From: Saprospiraceae bacterium
Lineage (GTDB): Bacteria > Bacteroidota > Bacteroidia > Chitinophagales > Saprospiraceae
Assembly: GCA_020627965.1 (NCBI GenBank)
Contig: JAHDFX010000035.1
Coordinates: 1 to 36,718, forward strand
Direction of reading: 5' to 3'
DNA: 36,718 bases
The first letter of the stretch is position 1. Each line of letters begins with the position of its first letter. Below, in pieces: positions 32,269 through 36,718 of this stretch. The notes beneath the pieces are model-generated. The model did not search any database and had not been told where the DNA came from. It saw only the letters and a list, made by a program, of their open reading frames with translations. The position numbers were made by a program, and so were the translations under genes.

Positions 32269-33282
32269 TTAGAAATATCGTGGTGTTACAATTTTATCTT
32301 TACTATAATCCAGATCGAAACCGATCATTACTTCGTAAGAACCAGAGGTAGTATCTACGATCTTGCTAAGAGGAAAATCGTAAGCTGCTCCAATACGCAA
32401 GCCATTTTTCATCATGATCTGTATCCACAGATCAACAGAATCATAGGAACTTTCGTCTGAAAAGCCTTCAAAAGCTGAACGGAAAGAAGTACCTATCCAA
32501 AATTTTTCATGAAACAGCAGAGAAGCATCTATATCAAATTCTGTTGGTGCAGAAACGCCCAATCCTGACTCACGAAATTCTCCGAACAAACCAACATTTT
32601 TTACTAAGAAAGAAGGTCTGAAATGAACGGCATCGCTAAGTCGGATAACAACACCTCCCATCGCATAATAATGACGATACTGACGAGCAAACAGGTTTTC
32701 CGAACTAGGATCAATATTATCTCTTCTCAAGTCAGGATCAAGAATATGTGGGACAGAAGCCCCGAAATAGAAAGATTTGGTATGAAAATACAAACCCGCA
32801 CCAAAATTAGGCAGCCACAAACTACGAACTCCATTTTCATCTCCGGTGAAAGCCGGATCATTAGTATTTTGTAAGGTCAGTTTAGTGAAGTCTGCTCTCC
32901 AATTATATACCCCTCCCTGCAAACCAAGCGCTAACTTTCCTTTTCCTACAGGAATTCGGTAAGCATATTGGGCATGAACGCCTACCTGCTTGGTGGGACC
33001 CAACTGATCCATGCTAGCACTAATTCCGAAACCTACACGCTTTTCGCGAATAGGTGTATGCATAGTAAAAACCTGAGTAATTGGTTTTCCTTCATTATCA
33101 TTGAAACCTAGCCATTGATCTCGATGCAGGATGTTGAAGCTCATATACTCTTTACTTCCCGCATAGGCAGGATTATAAGACAAAGTATTGAACATATACT
33201 GCGTCAGCATGGGGTCTTGTTGACCATAGCAGTTCCAGCTTATGGTGAATATCGCTAAAAATAATATCAGCGCTTTTTTCAT
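32269..33282 (-). CDS. porP: PorP/SprF family type IX secretion membrane protein
   Basis: A 337-aa outer-membrane beta-barrel protein. The signal peptide MKKALILFLAIFTISWNCYG is followed by the family hallmark QQDPMLTQYMFNTLSYNPAYAGS, and the rest is alternating amphipathic strands ending in a terminal aromatic residue (TPRYF). The start is placed at ATG 33282 because it begins a normal signal peptide; ATG 33303 would add MSNKTII and lies 6 nt after the upstream stop. In Flavobacterium johnsoniae, SprF is needed to secrete its type B CTD partner SprB, so the adjacent type B protein is the likely cargo. Confidence 0.94.
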   Translation of the reverse strand: MKKALILFLAIFTISWNCYGQQDPMLTQYMFNTLSYNPAYAGSKEYMSFNILHRDQWLGFNDNEGKPITQVFTMHTPIREKRVGFGISASMDQLGPTKQVGVHAQYAYRIPVGKGKLALGLQGGVYNWRADFTKLTLQNTNDPAFTGDENGVRSLWLPNFGAGLYFHTKSFYFGASVPHILDPDLRRDNIDPSSENLFARQYRHYYAMGGVVIRLSDAVHFRPSFLVKNVGLFGEFRESGLGVSAPTEFDIDASLLFHEKFWIGTSFRSAFEGFSDESSYDSVDLWIQIMMKNGLRIGAAYDFPLSKIVDTTSGSYEVMIGFDLDYSKDKIVTPRYF

Positions 33283-33309
33283 AATGATCGTTTTATTTGA
33301 CATTTTGAA

Positions 33310-34233
33310 TCATCGTTGTAATTGGACATAGCCATGGAAACTATTGCCATTGCCATCATCAAGAATATAGAAATAAGTGCCATCAGGTAAATCCTCTCCG
33401 TTCCATGTACCTCCCCAGTCATTCTGATAATCTTTGGCTGCATAAACCAAATTACCCCAACGGTTGAAAATACTTAATTTATGATCGGGTACTCTTTCCA
33501 GGTTTTCTATAAAAAAGACATCGTTGATGTTATCATCATTAGGCGAAAAACCTGTGTATACTGTAAATGGCGCTTCAGTACAGGCAATGTCAAAATACAC
33601 TGTTGCAAATTCTCCATTATAGGACTGATCTACAACCAAATACAATAATGAATCTGTACCACAAAAACCCGTTTCAGGAACATAACTAATGGTATTATTA
33701 GAGTTGAGTGTTGCGGTACCATTTTCTGGCAATATGGCTATATCGACCAGATTTATACCAGCTGCAATGGTATCATTAGCCAATACATCAACCACAATAG
33801 AATCATTCTGATCCAGAAAAACCTCATCATCCACTACTACAGGTGGCGGCAGTGGTGTTGGGTCTACCATGATGGTATAAATAAGCGTATCACAAGCAAG
33901 TGTTACCGGATCACAGGCTTCTACACAAATAATGTCAGTACCCGCAGTAAATCCTGATGTATATGTAAAACAAGCTTCTCCTGGATTGAATACAGCAGCT
34001 CCGAAAGTCAACTGTTCACAAGCCAGATTTGTAATCTCTAGCGGTGTATTAAAACCAGGCACCTCCGGACATATTAATCTAGACTCATTTTCCATCAAAA
34101 CAATAGTAGGTGCTATGATTGTATCCGGTTCGGATAAGGAAGTATACTCAAGCTGTGAACTGTAAGCCTTTGTGCCAATCAGACAACAAAATAGCAATAC
34201 ACACAAGCAGCATAATTTTCTCATGCTTTTCAA
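33310..34233 (-). CDS. Secreted protein with type B (gliding-motility-associated) CTD
   Basis: A 307-aa exported protein. Signal peptide (1-26, Cys-rich hydrophobic core), an N-terminal beta region with several Cys (50-123), a cadherin/Ig-like module with VVDVLANDTI (147-156) and NGTATLNSNNTISYVPETGF (171-190), and the type B sorting domain (about 222-307): TGFSPNDDNINDVFFIENLE, LSIFNRWGNLVYAAKDYQN, WNGEDLPDGTYFYIL and the end YVQLQR. Type B CTD proteins pass through the T9SS with the help of SprF-type partners. At about 300 aa it is far smaller than the adhesin SprB. It is the first gene of the operon with porP and the PorE-like gene. Confidence 0.93.
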   Translation of the reverse strand: MKSMRKLCCLCVLLFCCLIGTKAYSSQLEYTSLSEPDTIIAPTIVLMENESRLICPEVPGFNTPLEITNLACEQLTFGAAVFNPGEACFTYTSGFTAGTDIICVEACDPVTLACDTLIYTIMVDPTPLPPPVVVDDEVFLDQNDSIVVDVLANDTIAAGINLVDIAILPENGTATLNSNNTISYVPETGFCGTDSLLYLVVDQSYNGEFATVYFDIACTEAPFTVYTGFSPNDDNINDVFFIENLERVPDHKLSIFNRWGNLVYAAKDYQNDWGGTWNGEDLPDGTYFYILDDGNGNSFHGYVQLQR

Positions 34234-34326
34234 TATTTAATTTCCAGTAATTTCGGGATTATTATTAACTGGATGATAAATTGGTTTATACTAAAAAAGT
34301 AAAGGTAAAGTTAATTTGCAAAGCCC

Positions 34327-34334
34327 CAAAGTTA
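34327..34334 (-). promoter_or_regulatory. Candidate -7 box for the T9SS operon
   Basis: On the minus strand this reads TAACTTTG, matching TAnnTTTG, about 94 bp ahead of the ATG at 34233. A TTG (34353-34351) lies 16 bp further upstream, one base closer than the usual range. Confidence 0.4.
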
Positions 34335-34529
34335 ATGCTACAAAAATATTCAACATAAATACGAAAATATGATTTTGAGACCTCTGGCGAGGTCGTATTG
34401 GTTTCTGCCAGCTCTTTACAGATTAAGGAAAAACTAATTTGTAAAAAACGAATAAACTGTTCCTTTAAATGCCTAATAAAAAGCTTCATCTTGTGGATAT
34501 AATTATTTCATGCTCGAAAAACACTAATT

Positions 34530-36317
34530 ATGAAACGGTTTTCTTTACTAGCTTTCGCTTTTCTTTTTTGCTTTAGTAGTCTTGTAGCTCAGAATACTTG
34601 CCTGCCAGGCGGGATTACTTTTACCTCTCAGGCACAAATTGATAATTTTAGAGTAAACTACCCTGATTGTACAGAAATATTAGGTGATGTAGATTTTCTC
34701 ACTGTCAGTAATGTTGATAGCCTTGTTGATATAGAAAACATAAATGGTAGTGTATATTTTAATACAGGCTGTTTTCCTCTTGATGTTTCATCATTTAGCA
34801 ATCTTTATAAAATTGGGGGTGATGTTACCTTTGATAATGGGAGATTTATCAACGGTTTCCCTGTTTTAGATAGTATAATGGGGCAGCTTTTATGGGAAGG
34901 ACAGCCCGTCTATGGTGAATGTACAGACATAAATGGAGACTTTCCGGCTCTAAGGTATGCTGGGAGTATAGTCGTAAGTCCTTATGCAAGGGAAAGTTTT
35001 GCTCCCGATGATTTTCCTGTCTTGGAACGTGTAGAAGGTAACTTATCTTTAGGTTCTGCTTATTATGATGAAATAAATGACTTTAGCTACGGTATTGGGT
35101 TTCTAAATTGTGCAAGTTGCTGTGAGTTTGCTGCCCTTAAATATGTTGGTGGATCACTAAGCATTAAAGCGCCTGAAGCTATAGAAGCATTTAATATGCT
35201 GGATACTATTGGAGGTAACTTATCTGTAAGAACACATTCACTTATCGGCATATCGGAAGATCATGACATTACAGGTTTCGAACGCCTTAAATTCATTGGC
35301 GGAAACCTACATTTTTATGAAAGCGGAGAAATTTCATGGTTCTCTTTTGCTTCTGTAAACTTGTCAACAGGATTAGATTCTTTAAATACCATTCAGGGCG
35401 ATATTAGCGCCAGATTCATGCACATAGAAAGCTTTGGTTTGAATCAATTAGAACAATTAGGCGGATTATACATGTATGAGTCATCAGCCAATACTAATGA
35501 CCCATTACCTGCTTTTAGTCAGTTAAGTACTATTGGCAATGTATTTATTCTCTTAGACCATAGTTTTTCTTCCGACTTTAATCACTTCAGATTACAGAAC
35601 ATTACAGCAATTGAAAATAACCTTGAGTTATTGAGTGTTCCGAGTCCAAATAACTTTGTAGGTTTCGACAATCTTACCTCCATTGGCGGAAGTTTGATAG
35701 TAGATGCTGATTATTGGAGCTACCCTTCCAATTTCCAGAATTTTGAAGGTCTTAACAGCCTCACCTCTATTGGACAAGACTTACAGGTAACGGGTGCCTA
35801 CTCATTTCAAAGCCTTGATGGGCTGGAAAATCTTAATTCAATCGGCGGCAGTTTAATTTTATATAATAATAACGCCCTAACAGATATATCTGCATTAAGC
35901 AATATAGACCATACACAATTGGATAGCGTATCAATCAACTCAAATTCGCTACTTTCCTGGTGTAGTATTGAGAGTATATGTAATCACTTAAACGATAATG
36001 GTCCCGCTTCAATAGCTGGCAACCCTTCTCTATGCAGCAGCGTACCAGAAGTGCAAAATGCCTGTATAGTGCCTATATCCACGGCCAACCAGTTCTATAA
36101 TCTTAGCATTTTCCCAAATCCTAATACCGGCTTATTTACAATAAAAGGTACAAACCAGGGAACTTATAAAATCCTGAATATAAATGGGCAGATCGTTCAG
36201 CAAGGCGACTTGCAGGAGAATGGTGATGTTGATATGTCAATTGCTGCACAGGGTATTTATTTTATTCACCTTTCGGTCAATGGTGATACAGTCATTCGAC
36301 GAATTGCAAAATTATAG
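34530..36317 (+). CDS. Secreted receptor-L-domain/LRR-like protein with T9SS type A CTD
   Basis: A 595-aa surface protein. Signal peptide (1-20, ending LVAQ), then a solenoid of about 20-30 residue units (about 24-512) resembling receptor L-domain/ECM33-type repeats, with recurring SIGGSL, KIGGDV, TIGGNL, YVGGSL and FIGGNL turns after L-x-x-[LI] strands, and Cys-bearing caps (C24, C47 in the opening; C478, C484, C502, C512 at the end). A type A sorting domain occupies about 523-595 (FYNLSIFPNPNTGLF, then QGIYFIHL and the Lys-containing end IRRIAKL). It is predicted to be exported by the T9SS and attached to the surface; binding partner unknown. A paralogue follows after 27 bp, with near-identical leader. 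Confidence 0.9.
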   Translation: MKRFSLLAFAFLFCFSSLVAQNTCLPGGITFTSQAQIDNFRVNYPDCTEILGDVDFLTVSNVDSLVDIENINGSVYFNTGCFPLDVSSFSNLYKIGGDVTFDNGRFINGFPVLDSIMGQLLWEGQPVYGECTDINGDFPALRYAGSIVVSPYARESFAPDDFPVLERVEGNLSLGSAYYDEINDFSYGIGFLNCASCCEFAALKYVGGSLSIKAPEAIEAFNMLDTIGGNLSVRTHSLIGISEDHDITGFERLKFIGGNLHFYESGEISWFSFASVNLSTGLDSLNTIQGDISARFMHIESFGLNQLEQLGGLYMYESSANTNDPLPAFSQLSTIGNVFILLDHSFSSDFNHFRLQNITAIENNLELLSVPSPNNFVGFDNLTSIGGSLIVDADYWSYPSNFQNFEGLNSLTSIGQDLQVTGAYSFQSLDGLENLNSIGGSLILYNNNALTDISALSNIDHTQLDSVSINSNSLLSWCSIESICNHLNDNGPASIAGNPSLCSSVPEVQNACIVPISTANQFYNLSIFPNPNTGLFTIKGTNQGTYKILNINGQIVQQGDLQENGDVDMSIAAQGIYFIHLSVNGDTVIRRIAKL

Positions 36318-36344
36318 CATACTTTCACCTTGAAAATATTAATT

Positions 36345-36718
36345 ATGAAACGGTTTTACTTACTCACTTTCGCTTTTCTTTTTTGTTTAAATAGCCTTAT
36401 AGCCCAAAATACTTGTCTGCCGGGCGGTATTATTTTTACGACTCAACAAGAAATTGACGATTTTCCTTCTAACTACCCCAACTGCACAGAAATATTGGGT
36501 GATATGAGATTCATTGACCCTGACAATCTTTCTATTACAAACTTCGACAACCTTGGATCAATAGAGGTCATCAATGGTGATCTGAAATTTGATGTAGGAT
36601 GTACAACCATTGACATCTCGACATTTAGTAATTTATCTAAAGTAGGCAACGATCTTACGATCAAAGGCGATCTTATTGGTGGTTTTCCAGCATTAGACAG
36701 TATAATGGGAACACTTTC
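36345..36718 (+). CDS. Second L-domain/LRR-like secreted protein (5' part only)
   Basis: The frame opens at ATG 36345 and runs off the window end (124 codons visible). The signal peptide MKRFYLLTFAFLFCLNSLIA and the following QNTCLPGGIIFTTQQEIDDF, YPNCTEILGD and FSNLSKVGNDLTI closely match the preceding gene (MKRFSLL..., NTCLPGGITFTSQAQIDNF, YPDCTEILGD, FSNLYKIGGDVTF), so this is a tandem paralogue. The start context AATTATGAAACGG is shared with the first copy. The 27-bp gap suggests cotranscription. Confidence 0.9.
   Translation, partial: MKRFYLLTFAFLFCLNSLIAQNTCLPGGIIFTTQQEIDDFPSNYPNCTEILGDMRFIDPDNLSITNFDNLGSIEVINGDLKFDVGCTTIDISTFSNLSKVGNDLTIKGDLIGGFPALDSIMGTL

Noticed and set aside
34286-34489. 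Minus-strand 67-codon frame ahead of the type B cargo gene
   Set aside because: It overlaps the candidate promoter at 34327-34334, its product has no recognisable signal or domain, and it lies in AT-rich intergenic DNA.
1-36718. Defence system, prophage, biosynthetic cluster, CRISPR or tRNA genes
   Set aside because: Both strands were read for repeats with regular spacing, nucleases, reverse transcriptases, transposases, integrases, NRPS/PKS or RiPP precursors and tRNA-like cloverleafs; none was found.

Overview
The window reads as chromosome of a member of the Bacteroidota, most likely the Saprospiria (Lewinella/Haliscomenobacter-like); the class is an inference. Supporting signs are type IX secretion (T9SS) sorting domains of both type A and type B, a PorP/SprF barrel next to a PorE-like OmpA protein, a fused MurF-alanine racemase, moderately AT-rich DNA, and TAnnTTTG (-7) boxes typical of the phylum's primary sigma factor ahead of many genes. 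No rRNA, tRNA, CRISPR array, transposase, phage gene or origin was seen.

Layout: (1) 81-5150, minus: a 1689-residue secreted CotH-kinase/lamin-tail protein. (2) 5476-6210, minus: a SAM methyltransferase. (3) 6464-8698, plus: cytochrome c maturation genes ccmB, ccmC (with an unusual extra exported domain) and a ccmD-like gene, followed by glutamate dehydrogenase (8754-10172) and an Lrp/AsnC regulator (10356-10838). (4) 10839-12080: AT-rich region with a perfect palindromic terminator, a small secreted protein and a MITE/REP-like element. (5) 12081-14029, plus: a COG2509-type FAD protein and a DoxX protein. (6) 14030-14326: a 165-bp hairpin element and a terminator. (7) 14327-17164, minus: an M43 (pappalysin/cytophagalysin) metalloprotease. 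(8) 17610-19817, plus: RecQ, overlapping tail-to-tail with a small unknown gene. (9) 20346-21587, minus: a T9SS type A cargo. (10) 22080-23249, plus: an M50 membrane protease fused to TPRs. (11) 23251-24959, minus: phosphofructokinase and a proline-rich Bacteroidota protein. (12) 25056-27387, plus: a tightly coupled tdk-TetR-flavin/2Fe-2S reductase operon. (13) 27391-29886, minus: MurF-Alr. (14) 29996-34233, minus: an operon encoding a type B CTD protein, a PorP/SprF barrel and a TPR-propeller-CRD-OmpA protein. (15) 34530-36718, plus: two tandem paralogous L-domain/LRR-like secreted proteins, the second cut by the window edge.

Functionally the window mixes housekeeping genes (haem export, nitrogen assimilation, glycolysis, nucleotide salvage, peptidoglycan precursors, DNA repair) with cell-surface and secreted proteins. 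The most notable items are the compact type B cargo/SprF/PorE-like operon, the site-2-like protease with a cytosolic TPR tail, the CcmC with an added exported domain, the CotH protein whose C-terminus is dockerin-like rather than a standard T9SS signal, and several palindromic intergenic elements, one of which occurs twice. Nothing here proves a wholly new system.
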